Program-made: the position numbers and the translations under genes | Notes under the pieces: model-generated | What the model was told of the DNA's origin: nothing | Databases searched by the model: none | The model's input: the letters and a program-made list of their open reading frames with translations, nothing else | Source: Nocardia stercoris | GTDB lineage: Bacteria > Actinomycetota > Actinomycetes > Mycobacteriales > Mycobacteriaceae | Reading direction: 5' to 3' | DNA: 64,000 nt | NCBI RefSeq assembly: GCF_003696265.1 | Contig: NZ_RFFH01000015.1 | Location: forward strand, 97,657-161,656 | Part shown: positions 16,252 through 24,897 of the stretch, piece by piece | Position numbering within the stretch: position 1 is the first letter of the stretch | Layout of the letters: each line of letters starts with the position of its first letter

Positions 16252-17445
16252 TCAGGACAGCACGCAGCTGCCGGTGCCGACCTTGGTGGTGAGGTCACCG
16301 GCTTGGTCGCGCTGCTTGGCCACTTCGCCCATGGTCAGCACGTAACCGGTCTCGTCGTCGGTGACGGCGGCACCGAAGACCACGCCGAGCACGTTGCCGT
16401 CCGAATCCACCAGTGGCCCACCGGAATTGCCGGCCCGGACCTGTCCGCGCACGGTGTACACCTCGCGCTCGACGGTTCCGTCCCGATAGATGTTGGGGCC
16501 GGTCAGATCCAGCGTCTCGCGCACGCGCGCGGCGCTGGCGGTGTAGTTCCCGCCGCCGGGATAGCCCAGCACAATGGAACTTTCGCCCGCCTTCGCCGAG
16601 CTGGGCGCGACGGGGATGACCGGCGCGGTCAGACCCGGCACGTCCAGGACCGCCACGTCGGTGTCGGGGTCGAACAGCACGACGATGGCCTCCAGCGGGC
16701 CGTGCGGGGTATCCACCGACACGCTCGAGGTGCCGGCGACGACGTGCGCATTGGTCATGACCCGTTCCGGTGCGACCACGAAACCCGAACCCTCCAGCTG
16801 CCGTTGGCAACTGGGCGCCAGGCCGTGGATCCGCAGCACACTGAGCTGCAGGTTGCCGGCCACCGGGCTCTGCAGCACGGTCGGGTCCGGCGGCTGCACC
16901 GGCGCGATCGGCGCCCGGCCGAACGGGCCGATGACGTCCGGCAGCCCGGAAGTGTTGAGCAGGCGGGAGAATTCGTTCGGTACCCGGCGCAACCAGTTCG
17001 GCGCCACCTGGTTCACGTCCGACAGCACCCGGGAACCGTTGACGGCGGCCGCGATCGCGGGCTGCGAGGAGGTGGCCAGCGGCAGTGCGAGCAGCCACGC
17101 GGTGACCAGCACCGCGATGCACTGCAGGCCCGCGCCGATCCCGCTGTCGGCGGCGCGCAGCGCCGGATGGTGCATGCCGCCGCGGGCCGCGCGGCCCAGC
17201 ACCATGCCCGCGACCTCACCGACGATGACCAGCGCGACGATCAGCACCACGCCGACCAGCACGCGGCGGCGGCCCTCACTGACATGGATCAGGATGTGCG
17301 GGGCGATCAGGATCCCGGCGACCGCGCCCAGCACGACACCCAGGAAGGACAACGCCGACGCGACCGCGCCCTGCCGCCAGCCGGAGGTGGCGGCCAGCAA
17401 CGCGAGCAGCACGACGCCGATGTCGAGCCAGGTGGAGGAATTCAT
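16252..17445 (-). CDS. marP: Periplasmic acid-resistance serine protease MarP
   Basis: A 397-residue protein in the Rv3671c position. Four membrane segments (CvpA-like, residues 1-125) precede a chymotrypsin-like protease domain. Catalytic residues are His 234 (TNAHVV), Asp 263 (DPDTDVAV) and Ser 341 (AGNSGGP). Cys 213 and Cys 394 match the known stabilising disulfide of the family. MarP is needed for pH homeostasis in acid in M. tuberculosis. The ATG overlaps the NUDIX stop as ATGA, the end of an nth-thioredoxin-NUDIX-marP operon. Confidence 0.94.
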   Translation of the reverse strand: MNSSTWLDIGVVLLALLAATSGWRQGAVASALSFLGVVLGAVAGILIAPHILIHVSEGRRRVLVGVVLIVALVIVGEVAGMVLGRAARGGMHHPALRAADSGIGAGLQCIAVLVTAWLLALPLATSSQPAIAAAVNGSRVLSDVNQVAPNWLRRVPNEFSRLLNTSGLPDVIGPFGRAPIAPVQPPDPTVLQSPVAGNLQLSVLRIHGLAPSCQRQLEGSGFVVAPERVMTNAHVVAGTSSVSVDTPHGPLEAIVVLFDPDTDVAVLDVPGLTAPVIPVAPSSAKAGESSIVLGYPGGGNYTASAARVRETLDLTGPNIYRDGTVEREVYTVRGQVRAGNSGGPLVDSDGNVLGVVFGAAVTDDETGYVLTMGEVAKQRDQAGDLTTKVGTGSCVLS

Positions 17446-18185
17446 GGTGTCATCCCCATTGCTGCCATGGTGGTTTCCAGGTCACGCACATCGTGGTGAT
17501 CCCAGTCCCGTTCCCATCCCGAAACCGCGAGCACGCCGGCGAGGACGCCGGCCGTGAAGCCCCAGACCAGCATTCCGTCCACGGCGAACGCCGGACCCAT
17601 ATAGCCCAGCGGGTGGCGGACGACGAAACGGTTGGCCGGGTCGAGTAACTCTGCCATGGGAACTCGTACCACCCGGGCGGCCTCGGCGGCGCTGACCACA
17701 CCGACTTCGCCGGGAGAACGCCAGTAGCCGAGCACGGGGGTGACGTCGAAGCGCGACGGTGGCACGAAGATCTTCTTCAATACCGCGAACGGTTCCACGC
17801 CGGCGGGGTCGAGCCCGGTTTCCTCCTGGGCCTCGCGCAGCGCGGTGCCGATCGGCCAGTCGTCGCCGTCGTCGCGGGCGCCACCGGGGAAGGCGACCTG
17901 ACCGCGGTGCTGGCGCAAAGTGGCCGCGCGCTGGGTCAACAGCACATCTGCGTCGGCGGGCAGCCCGCCGGGCGCGCTCGGATCGGATTCCGGTGCGCCA
18001 CCGAACAATACGAGCACCGCGGCCTGCCGGGGCCGCAGCACGGCGCTGAGCAGCGCGCCCGGGGTGCGGTCGATGACCTGGTTGATCCCGGTCGGGTCGG
18101 TGAGTTCGTGGTCGGCCACACGGCGCAGCCAGTCCGGTAGCCCGGGCGGCCGCAACGCCGTATTCCGGGCGAATTCCTCGGTCAC
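17442..18185 (-). CDS. NUDIX hydrolase, probable CoA pyrophosphatase
   Basis: 247 residues in the Rv3672c position. The NUDIX box is recognisable in FPGGARDDGDDW and ALREAQEETGLD with both Glu clusters, and an upstream LLTQRAATLRQHRGQVAF matches the CoA-diphosphatase signature (NudL type). It would cleave CoA or a related nucleoside diphosphate derivative in the cytosol. GTG 18185 overlaps the thioredoxin stop as GTGA, and its own stop overlaps marP. Much longer in-frame extensions are antisense artefacts over the thioredoxin gene. Confidence 0.88.
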   Translation of the reverse strand: MTEEFARNTALRPPGLPDWLRRVADHELTDPTGINQVIDRTPGALLSAVLRPRQAAVLVLFGGAPESDPSAPGGLPADADVLLTQRAATLRQHRGQVAFPGGARDDGDDWPIGTALREAQEETGLDPAGVEPFAVLKKIFVPPSRFDVTPVLGYWRSPGEVGVVSAAEAARVVRVPMAELLDPANRFVVRHPLGYMGPAFAVDGMLVWGFTAGVLAGVLAVSGWERDWDHHDVRDLETTMAAMGMTP

Positions 18186-18868
18186 GCTGTAACTCCCAGG
18201 GCGGCGGCAACCGTGGCCGCGATGTCGTCGGCACTGCTGAAGGGGCGGACCACCAGCTTCGCGACAGTACCGTCCGGGCGGATCAGCACCGTGACGGGCA
18301 GCACCTGCGGCGCGCCCACCGCGTTCTGGACCCGGCCGGCACCGTCCTGCACGCCGGGCAGGTGCACGTCCAGATCGGTGAGCCGGGCCAGGCCCTTCGC
18401 CTCGGCCGGGTCGCTGTGCACGGTCAGCACGGTGATCTTGTCTCCGGCGCGCTGGGCGTAGTCGCGCAGCGCCGGAAGTTCCTGCGCGCAGGGCTGACAC
18501 CAGTACGCCCACAGGTTGAGCAGGGCCGGGCGGCCGGCCAGTGCCGCGGCCAGCGGGACCGGGCGGCCCGTCGCCAAGCAGTCGAGGGTGAGACCGGCCA
18601 GCGGGCCGGCGGGCACCACGCCGGGTGCCGCGGCGGGGCAGTCGGCGAGCGCGGCGGCGGCGCGGGCCGCGCCCGGGACGGGTGCGGCGGACTCGGCGAC
18701 CGGCACGGTCGAGCGGGTCGGGCTCGAGCCGTCCCACGGCCGGGCCACCAGGACGGCACCGACGATCAGCACCACGGCGAGCAGTGCCCAGCGCCAGGCC
18801 GGGAAGCCGCGGGGGCCGCGCATGCCGGACTGCCCCGATCCCCCGGGCTGTTGTTCGGTCACCGTCAC
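18182..18868 (-). CDS. Membrane-anchored thioredoxin-like protein
   Basis: 228 residues in the Rv3673c position. A membrane segment at about 28-43 is followed by an Ala/Pro linker and a TlpA/thioredoxin-like domain with redox motif WCQPC (Cys 124, Cys 127). Later a cis-Pro region (VLPVTVLI) is visible. It should face the outside and help disulfide exchange, possibly of MarP, which has a disulfide and is encoded in the same operon; that link is inference. GTG 18868 overlaps the nth stop as GTGA. Confidence 0.88.
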   Translation of the reverse strand: MTVTEQQPGGSGQSGMRGPRGFPAWRWALLAVVLIVGAVLVARPWDGSSPTRSTVPVAESAAPVPGAARAAAALADCPAAAPGVVPAGPLAGLTLDCLATGRPVPLAAALAGRPALLNLWAYWCQPCAQELPALRDYAQRAGDKITVLTVHSDPAEAKGLARLTDLDVHLPGVQDGAGRVQNAVGAPQVLPVTVLIRPDGTVAKLVVRPFSSADDIAATVAAALGVTA

Positions 18869-19608
18869 CGGCCCACCAGTTCCAGCAGGTGCTCGGCCTC
18901 GGGCCCCTTGATCAGTGCCGCGGCGGCGGCCGGGTCGGTGGGGCCGAGACCGTAGGACGGGCAGTCGGCGGCGAGGATGCAGGCGCCGCAGGCCGGCTTG
19001 CGGGCGTGACATACCCGGCGGCCGTGGAAGATGACCCGGTGCGACAGGTCGGTCCATTCCTTGCGCTCGATCAGCGCGCCGACGGCGTGCTCGACCTTCA
19101 CCGGGTCTTCCTCGGTGGTCCAGCCCCAGCGTCGTACGAGCCGGCCGAAATGGGTGTCGACGGTGATTCCCGGCACACCGAACGCGTTCCCGAGAATGAC
19201 GTTGGCCGTTTTGCGCCCGATACCGGGCAGCTTCACCAGGGCGTCCATCGTGGCGGGCAGTTCACCGTCGTAGTCGTCGGTGACCGCCTGTCCCAGACCG
19301 ATCAGCGAATTCGCCTTGTTCCGGAAGAAACCGGTCGGGCGGATGTACTCCTCGAGCTCCGCGCGATCGGCTTCGGCGAACGCTTTCGCGTCCGGATACC
19401 GGGCAAACAACGCCGGTGTGGTCTGATTCACACGGACATCCGTGCACTGCGCGGAAAGTATTGTGGCGACAGCCAATTCGAACGCATTTCGGAAGTCCAG
19501 CTCGCAGTGCGCGGCCGGGAACGCGGTGGCCAATGCCCGATTCATCCGGCGGGCGCGACGCACCAGGCCCAGACGGGTTTCGGCGGCAAAGGATCGGGCG
19601 GTACGCAC
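18865..19608 (-). CDS. nth: Endonuclease III
   Basis: A 247-residue DNA glycosylase/AP lyase for oxidised pyrimidines in base-excision repair (Rv3674c position). It has the helix-hairpin-helix LPGIGRKTANVIL with catalytic Lys, the catalytic Asp in VDTHFGRL, and the C-x6-C-x2-C-x5-C iron-sulfur cluster (CHARKPACGACILAADC). GTG 19608 is supported by TATGGT six bases upstream, the leaderless pattern. An in-frame start at 19638 would add ten residues. It is the first gene of the four-gene operon ending in marP. Confidence 0.94.
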   Translation of the reverse strand: MRTARSFAAETRLGLVRRARRMNRALATAFPAAHCELDFRNAFELAVATILSAQCTDVRVNQTTPALFARYPDAKAFAEADRAELEEYIRPTGFFRNKANSLIGLGQAVTDDYDGELPATMDALVKLPGIGRKTANVILGNAFGVPGITVDTHFGRLVRRWGWTTEEDPVKVEHAVGALIERKEWTDLSHRVIFHGRRVCHARKPACGACILAADCPSYGLGPTDPAAAAALIKGPEAEHLLELVGR

Positions 19609-19614
19609 GCGTCC

Positions 19615-19620
19615 ACCATA
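19615..19620 (-). promoter_or_regulatory. -10 hexamer TATGGT, leaderless nth
   Basis: On the minus strand TATGGT ends six bases before GTG 19608. Confidence 0.5.
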
Positions 19621-19768
19621 CGGAACCGCACTGCGCACCGGGCGACGGCGGCGAGATTACCGGGTACCCCGCGACCGGCGGCACGGGCGGTCGGCGACTA
19701 CTACGGCCGGGCAACGATCGGACTCCTCCGTATTCCATCTGAGACCTCGGCCGTGTTTACTACCGCGT

Positions 19769-20008
19769 ATGCAAGGACTCGCTGTGGTGCTGTTCCCGGT
19801 GCTGTTGATGCTGTTCGCACTGTTCATGGAACGCGTCGAGAATCGGCTCCGCAAACTGCTCGAACCATCCGAAGAGGTCCAGCAATATCTGGACCGCGCC
19901 AGCAACGCCGAGGTCAGTGAGCTGGCCAAGCTCGGTGTGCCACCGGCTGCCGCCCGGTTGCCGCGCCGCCGCGGCGGCGACAATCTGGACGTCGCAGCGG
20001 CCAGCTGA
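19769..20008 (+). CDS. Small membrane protein (Rv3675-like position)
   Basis: 79 residues. One N-terminal membrane segment (LAVVLFPVLLMLFALFM) leads into a charged helical tail (ERVENRLRKLLEPSEEVQQY) and a basic C-terminus. It sits between divergent nth and crp as Rv3675 does. Longer in-frame extensions lie over nth. No function known. Confidence 0.72.
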   Translation: MQGLAVVLFPVLLMLFALFMERVENRLRKLLEPSEEVQQYLDRASNAEVSELAKLGVPPAAARLPRRRGGDNLDVAAAS

Positions 20009-20285
20009 GCGCGGCGCGCCCACGGCCCAACCCTCCCACCAGCTGGGAGCACCGCAATCCCCGCCACCGCGGCGGCCCGTAGGGTGCAGGACAGGACCCC
20101 CGTTCGCGGGCCGGAAGCCGGGGCGGAACGGGACGCACGGGAACCTGTAGCACCCGCTGCGCGTTGCACGGATCGAGTGTTACGTGGTGTCGGTCACTCA
20201 CGTTCGCACGATCCAAGTAGACTGCTCTGTCGTCGGCCTGCTTCGGTCCCGACAAAGCAGAGCCAATTCACATAAGGAGCATTTC

Positions 20286-20960
20286 GTGGACGAGGCCCTC
20301 GCCCGTGCAGGCATCTTCCAAGGCGTAGAGCCCACCGCGGTGGCCGCTCTCACCAAACAGCTTCAGCCGGTCGACTTCCCGCGCGGCCACGTGATCTTCA
20401 ACGAGGGTGAGCCCGGAGATCGGCTGTACATCATCACGTCCGGGAAGGTGAAGATCGGCCGGCGTTCGCCGGACGGTCGCGAGAACCTGCTGACCATCAT
20501 GGGTCCGTCGGACATGTTCGGTGAGCTGTCCATCTTCGACCCGGGCCCGCGTACCTCCACCGCCACCACGGTCACCGAGGTCCGCGCGGTCACCATGGAC
20601 CGGGACGCGCTGAAGTCGTGGATCGACCAGCGCCCGGAGATCGCCGAGCAGCTGCTGCGCGTGCTCGCGCGCCGCCTGCGCCGCACCAACAACAACCTGG
20701 CCGACCTGATCTTCACCGACGTCCCCGGCCGGGTCGCCAAAGCGTTGCTGCAGCTGGCACAGCGGTTCGGCACTCAGGAGGCGGGTGCGCTGCGCGTCAC
20801 CCACGACCTCACCCAGGAGGAGATCGCCCAGCTGGTCGGCGCGTCGCGTGAGACCGTCAACAAGGCGCTGGCCGACTTCGCGCACCGCGGCTGGCTGCGG
20901 CTCGAAGGCAAGAGCGTGCTGATCTCGGACTCCGAGCGGCTCGCCCGCCGCGCTCGATAG
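20286..20960 (+). CDS. crp: cAMP receptor protein family regulator Crp
   Basis: 224 residues, nearly colinear with M. tuberculosis Crp (Rv3676). The cyclic-nucleotide domain carries GELSIFDPGPRTSTAT, the phosphate-binding cassette. The C-helix and a winged HTH (EEIAQLVGASRETVNKALADF) follow. It is a global cAMP-responsive regulator. GTG 20286 has AAGGAG six bases upstream, giving a start VDEALARAGIFQ that matches the family. A bidirectional terminator hairpin follows at 20987-21010. Confidence 0.96.
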   Translation: MDEALARAGIFQGVEPTAVAALTKQLQPVDFPRGHVIFNEGEPGDRLYIITSGKVKIGRRSPDGRENLLTIMGPSDMFGELSIFDPGPRTSTATTVTEVRAVTMDRDALKSWIDQRPEIAEQLLRVLARRLRRTNNNLADLIFTDVPGRVAKALLQLAQRFGTQEAGALRVTHDLTQEEIAQLVGASRETVNKALADFAHRGWLRLEGKSVLISDSERLARRAR

Positions 20961-20986
20961 CGGATCCACCGAGGTAGACGAACGAC

Positions 20987-21010
20987 CGGCCGGGGCACCC
21001 GCCCCGGCCG
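20987..21010. terminator. Bidirectional hairpin between crp and the metallo-hydrolase
   Basis: CGGCCGGGGC (20987-20996) pairs with GCCCCGGCCG (21001-21010) around ACCC, between convergent genes. Confidence 0.65.
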
Positions 21011-21025
21011 TCGTCGTGTCGAGCG

Positions 21026-21829
21026 TCAGTTCTCCGCGGCGCGCAGATAGGCCAGCTGGGCCTGCACCGAACTCGCGGCGGCCGGCCACAGGCTGCGGTC
21101 CACGTCGGCGTACACCTTCGCGACGATCTCCATCGTGCCCGCGTCGGCGCCCAACTCCGCGAGCGCGGCGCGGACCTGCGCGAGCCGCTCCCGCCGATGC
21201 TGGATGTAGTAGGCGATCACCGGTTCGGCGTCCGGATGATCGGGCCCGTGCGCGGGCAGCAGGCGGCGGCCGGGCGCGACCGCGGCCAACTTGTCCATCG
21301 AGGCGAGATAGTCGCCGAGGGCGCCGTCCCGTGATTCCAGCACGGTGGTGCCGCTGCCGAGCACGGTGTCGCCGGTGAATACCGCGTCGTCGGTCACGAA
21401 GCTCACCGAGTCGGTGGTGTGGCCGGGGGTGGCCAGCACGGTCAGCCGCAGCCCGGCCGCGTCGATCACCTCACCGTCGGCCAGCGGCAACGCCGAACCA
21501 CGCAGGTGCGCCGGGTGCATCGCCCGCACCGGCGTACCGGTCTCGGCGACCAGTCCGTCGATGCCGCCGGTGTGGTCGAAGTGGTGATGGGTCACCAGGG
21601 CCAGGGCGATCTCGCCGCCGGTCTCCCGGACCAGGGCCGCGGTGTGCTCGGGATCCTGCGGCCCGGGATCGATCACGACGCAGTCGGATCGGCCCGGGGC
21701 CCGCAGGATCCAGGTGTTGGTGCCCTGCAGCGTCATCTGCGACGGATTGTTCGCCAGCAGGACCGAGGCGGTCGGGGCGACCGCCCGCAGCCGGCCGTAC
21801 GCCGGGTGGGTGAGACTCATGAAATCCAC
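21026..21829 (-). CDS. Metallo-beta-lactamase-fold hydrolase (Rv3677c-like)
   Basis: 267 residues with the metal motif HHHFDH (His 81, His 83, Asp 85, His 86), further ligands in ATPGHTTDS and FTGDTVLG, and a C-terminal winged-helix-like tail. This is the LACTB2/glyoxalase-II-like layout. A hydrolase of thioesters or RNA ends is possible, but the substrate is unknown. The start is GTG 21829 or ATG 21820. Confidence 0.88.
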   Translation of the reverse strand: MDFMSLTHPAYGRLRAVAPTASVLLANNPSQMTLQGTNTWILRAPGRSDCVVIDPGPQDPEHTAALVRETGGEIALALVTHHHFDHTGGIDGLVAETGTPVRAMHPAHLRGSALPLADGEVIDAAGLRLTVLATPGHTTDSVSFVTDDAVFTGDTVLGSGTTVLESRDGALGDYLASMDKLAAVAPGRRLLPAHGPDHPDAEPVIAYYIQHRRERLAQVRAALAELGADAGTMEIVAKVYADVDRSLWPAAASSVQAQLAYLRAAEN

Positions 21830-21898
21830 TGTCGCAGAAGGCGCGCTTGCCGCGAAGCATTGGACGCACCGATAAATCTCACGTGCTCACCCCTTGCC

Positions 21899-22366
21899 TC
21901 AGCGCACTTCCGCGATGAGTTCCACCTCGACCGGGGTGCCCTTGGGCAGTTCGAACACACCCACCGCGGAGCGGGCGTGCACGCCGGCGTCGCCGAAGAT
22001 CTCGCCGAGCAGCTCGGAGGCACCGTTGATCACCAGTGGCTGATCGGTGAATCCCGGTGCGGAGGCCACGAATCCGACGACCTTCACGATCCGCACCACC
22101 TCGTCCAGGCCGACGAGGCCGTGGACGGCGGCCAGTGCGTTGAGCGCGCACTGGGCGGCCGCGTCCTTGGCGGTCTCCAGGCTGACGTCGGCGCCGACCT
22201 TGCCGGTCACCGACAGCGCGCCGTCGACGAACGGCAGCTGACCGGAGGTGTAGACCATCGAGCCCGAGCGGACCGCCGGGATGTAGGCGCCGGCCGGGGC
22301 CGCCACCTCCGGCAGCTTCAGGCCTAGACGGTCGAGGTTGGCGGCCCAATCGGTTGCGGCGCCCAT
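21899..22366 (-). CDS. RidA/YjgF-family protein
   Basis: 155 residues, Rv3678c position. RidA-family features include SGQLPFVDG, a central NALAAVHGLVGLDEVVRIVK and a C-terminal GTPVEVELIAEVR. The usual active-site Arg of RidA proper (in a CRA-type motif) is not obvious, so 2-aminoacrylate deaminase activity is uncertain. The ATG overlaps the stop of the DUF4177-type gene as TGATG. Confidence 0.85.
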   Translation of the reverse strand: MGAATDWAANLDRLGLKLPEVAAPAGAYIPAVRSGSMVYTSGQLPFVDGALSVTGKVGADVSLETAKDAAAQCALNALAAVHGLVGLDEVVRIVKVVGFVASAPGFTDQPLVINGASELLGEIFGDAGVHARSAVGVFELPKGTPVEVELIAEVR

Positions 22367-22530
22367 CAGTTCTTCGCTCGCTTCAGGTAGGCCACGTGCT
22401 GCTCGCCGGTCGGGCCGGGCAGCACCGTGACCAGCTCCCATCCGTCGGCACCCCACTGGTCCAGGATCGCCTTGGTCGCGTGCGTCAGCAGCGGCACGGT
22501 CGCGTATTCCCACACGGTCACATCACTCAT
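22366..22530 (-). CDS. DUF4177-like small protein
   Basis: 54 residues from ATG 22530. The pattern WEYATVPLLTHATKAILDQWG-then-DGWELV matches the DUF4177 group (Rv3678A position). TACGCT seven bases upstream (complement of 22538-22543) supports a leaderless start. It is coupled to the RidA-like gene. Function unknown. Confidence 0.82.
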   Translation of the reverse strand: MSDVTVWEYATVPLLTHATKAILDQWGADGWELVTVLPGPTGEQHVAYLKRAKN

Positions 22531-22537
22531 ATGCCAG

Positions 22538-22543
22538 AGCGTA
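22538..22543 (-). promoter_or_regulatory. -10 hexamer TACGCT, leaderless ATG 22530
   Basis: Minus-strand TACGCT ends seven bases before ATG 22530. Confidence 0.5.
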
Positions 22544-22602
22544 TCGGTGTGTGTCGTAGCGGACACTGGGTGCATCCGGTGCTGATTCGCGGAGGCGGCC
22601 TA

Positions 22603-22608
22603 TAGGCT
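22603..22608 (+). promoter_or_regulatory. -10 hexamer TAGGCT, leaderless GTG 22615
   Basis: TAGGCT ends six bases before the GTG start of the first Get3-like ATPase gene. Confidence 0.5.
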
Positions 22609-22614
22609 CCGACC

Positions 22615-23652
22615 GTGGGAGTTTCAACAGCGATGCCGGTATCGGCGGAGCCGGAGCAGCAGGGGCGGTGGCCGGAACGGGCAGCTCGGGCCAGGCTGCA
22701 CTACGTTTCCGGCAAAGGCGGAACCGGTAAGTCGACGGTGTCGGGGGCCTTGGCTCTCGCGCTCGCGACGGGTGGTCGCCGGGTGCTTCTGGTCGAGGTC
22801 GAGGGCAGGCAGTCGATAGCGCAGCTGTTCGATCTGCCGCCGCTGCCGCCGACCGAAACCAAGATCGCGACCGCGGACGGCGGTGGCGAGGTGATCGGGC
22901 TGGCGCTCGACGTCGAGCACGCGTTCCTCGAATACCTCGACATGTTCTACAACCTGGGCTTCGCGGGCCGGGCCATGAAGAAGATGGGCGCGGTCGAGTT
23001 CGTCACCACCATCGCGCCCGGGCTGCGCGACGTCATCCTCACCGGCAAGATCAAGGAGTGCGCGCAGCGCACCACCAAGGCCGGTAAGCCCGTGTACGAC
23101 GACATCGTCGTGGACGCGCCGCCGACCGGCCGGATCGCCGGCTTCCTCGACGTCACCTCCGCGATGACCGAGGTCGCCAAGGGCGGCCCGATCGCCAACC
23201 AGGCCGAATCGGTCGCGAAGCTGCTGAAATCCGATCAGACGATGATCCACCTGGTGACGCTGCTGGAGGCGCTGCCGGTGCAGGAGACCGCCGACGCGGT
23301 CGCGGAACTGACCGCCGCCGACTTCCGGATCGGCACGGTCGTGGTGAACCGGGCCGGTGAGAGCCTGCTGCCGCCCGAGGTCCGTGCGCGCGCCGCCACC
23401 GGCGAGATCGACGTGGACGCGGTCCGTTCCGGACTGGAGGCCGCCGGAATCGAGCTGTCCGACAACGACTTCGATGGCCTGTTGCGCGAAACCGTCGAGC
23501 ACGCGGCCACCGTCACCGGTCAGGACGACAACGCTGACGAGCTGGCGAAGGTCGACGTGCACCGGCTGTTCCTGCCCGCCCTGCCCGACGGCATGGATCT
23601 CGGCGGCCTCTACGAGCTGGCGGCATTGCTGATCGATCAGGGAGTCCGCTGA
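22615..23652 (+). CDS. bagA: Get3/ArsA-like ATPase, subunit A
   Basis: 345 residues, Rv3679 position. Its N-terminal deviant Walker A is SGKGGTGKST with the signature Lys of the SIMIBI/Get3 group. The switch region VDAPPTGRIAGFLD follows, with a DVDAVRSGLEAAG region in the C-terminal half. The mycobacterial pair BagA/BagB forms a heteromeric Get3-like ATPase. A role in arsenite efflux is unlikely, and membrane or envelope maintenance is suggested by the family. The stop overlaps the next gene as TGATG. GTG 22615 appears leaderless; ATG 22633 is an alternative. Confidence 0.9.
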   Translation: MGVSTAMPVSAEPEQQGRWPERAARARLHYVSGKGGTGKSTVSGALALALATGGRRVLLVEVEGRQSIAQLFDLPPLPPTETKIATADGGGEVIGLALDVEHAFLEYLDMFYNLGFAGRAMKKMGAVEFVTTIAPGLRDVILTGKIKECAQRTTKAGKPVYDDIVVDAPPTGRIAGFLDVTSAMTEVAKGGPIANQAESVAKLLKSDQTMIHLVTLLEALPVQETADAVAELTAADFRIGTVVVNRAGESLLPPEVRARAATGEIDVDAVRSGLEAAGIELSDNDFDGLLRETVEHAATVTGQDDNADELAKVDVHRLFLPALPDGMDLGGLYELAALLIDQGVR

Positions 23653-24776
23653 TGACGTTGCCGCCGAACACGACTCGGCTGGATCTCGGCCGCATCGTCG
23701 ACGACCCGGCCGCCCGGGTCGTGGTGTGCTGTGGCTCGGGCGGGGTCGGCAAGACCACGACCGCGGCCGCCATCGCCCTGGCCGCCGCCGAACGCGGCCG
23801 CAAGGTGGTCGTGCTGACCATCGACCCGGCCCGCCGGCTGGCCCAGTCGCTGGGGGTCAGCGATCTCGGCAATGCCCCGCAGCGAGTCGAACTCGGCTCG
23901 GACGCGCGCGGCGAGCTGTACGCGATGATGCTCAACATGCGGCGCACCTTCGACGACATGGTGCTCGAGCACACCTCGCCGGAGAAGGCCGAGCAGGTCT
24001 TCGCCAACCCCTTCTATCAAACGGTGGCCTCCTCGTTCGGTGGAACGCAGGAGTACATGGCCATGGAGAAGCTGGGTCAGCTGACCGCGACCAAGGAGTG
24101 GGACCTGATCGTGGTCGACACGCCTCCGTCGCGGAACGCGCTCGACTTCCTGGACGCGCCGAAACGCCTGGGGTCCTTCCTCAATGGACGGATGATCCGG
24201 GTGATCATGGCGCCGGGCCGCGGTGTGGGCCGGTTGGTCACCGGCGCGATGAGCCTGGCGGTGCGCGGGGTGTCGACGGTCGTCGGCGGCCAGATGCTGA
24301 AGGACGCTTCGCTGTTCCTGCAGTCGCTGGAGTCGATGTTCGGCGGATTTCAGGCCCGCGCGGACCGCACCTATGCGATGCTGTCCAGAGCGGGTACGCA
24401 TTTCGTTGTGGTGGCGGCCGCCGAACCGGACGCGCTGCGCGAGGCGTCGTTCTTCGTCGACCGGCTCTCGACCGATCGCATGCCGCTGGCCGGGCTGGTG
24501 CTCAATCGCACCCACCCGGTGTTGTGCTCGCTCTCGCCCGAACAGGCGTTGACCGCAGCCGAGCGGCTGGACGCGGACCCGTCCACAGCGCTCGCCGCGG
24601 ACGTGTTGCGGATCCATGCCGAGCGGGTGCACACGGCGGACCGGGAACGGCATCTGCTGCACCGGTTCACCGACGCGCACCCACAGGTCGCGATCAGTGC
24701 GGTCACGGCGCTGCCGTTCGAGGTCGCGGACCTCGAGGCGTTGCGTGTGGTCGGTGCTCAGCTCGTCGGCGGTTAG
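23652..24776 (+). CDS. bagB: Get3/ArsA-like ATPase, subunit B
   Basis: 374 residues, Rv3680 position. P-loop CGSGGVGKTT, TIDPARRLAQSLGV (A-loop typical of ArsA/Get3) and VVDTPPSRNALDFLDAPKRL switch region are intact. Hydrophobic helices follow around the middle (RMIRVIMAPGRGVGRLVTG). It pairs with the preceding ATPase by TGATG coupling, consistent with an obligate heteromer. A terminator hairpin separates it from convergent whiB4. Confidence 0.9.
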   Translation: MTLPPNTTRLDLGRIVDDPAARVVVCCGSGGVGKTTTAAAIALAAAERGRKVVVLTIDPARRLAQSLGVSDLGNAPQRVELGSDARGELYAMMLNMRRTFDDMVLEHTSPEKAEQVFANPFYQTVASSFGGTQEYMAMEKLGQLTATKEWDLIVVDTPPSRNALDFLDAPKRLGSFLNGRMIRVIMAPGRGVGRLVTGAMSLAVRGVSTVVGGQMLKDASLFLQSLESMFGGFQARADRTYAMLSRAGTHFVVVAAAEPDALREASFFVDRLSTDRMPLAGLVLNRTHPVLCSLSPEQALTAAERLDADPSTALAADVLRIHAERVHTADRERHLLHRFTDAHPQVAISAVTALPFEVADLEALRVVGAQLVGG

Positions 24777-24849
24777 CCCCACCGCCGGAAGCGGAGTTCG
24801 ACTGTTGCCGTGAGCGACCGCGCCGGCCGGCGATGACCCCTGTGCCGAA

Positions 24850-24886
24850 AACGGTCCGAGCCCGCACACCGCAGGCTCGGACCGTT
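24850..24886. terminator. Bidirectional hairpin between bagB and whiB4
   Basis: AACGGTCCGAGCC (24850-24862) pairs perfectly with GGCTCGGACCGTT (24874-24886), 13 bp. Confidence 0.75.
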
Positions 24887-24897
24887 GTGCCTGATAA

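Noticed and set aside
23637..24869. 410-codon minus ORF
   Set aside because: Antisense to the second Get3-like ATPase, which carries a complete P-loop.
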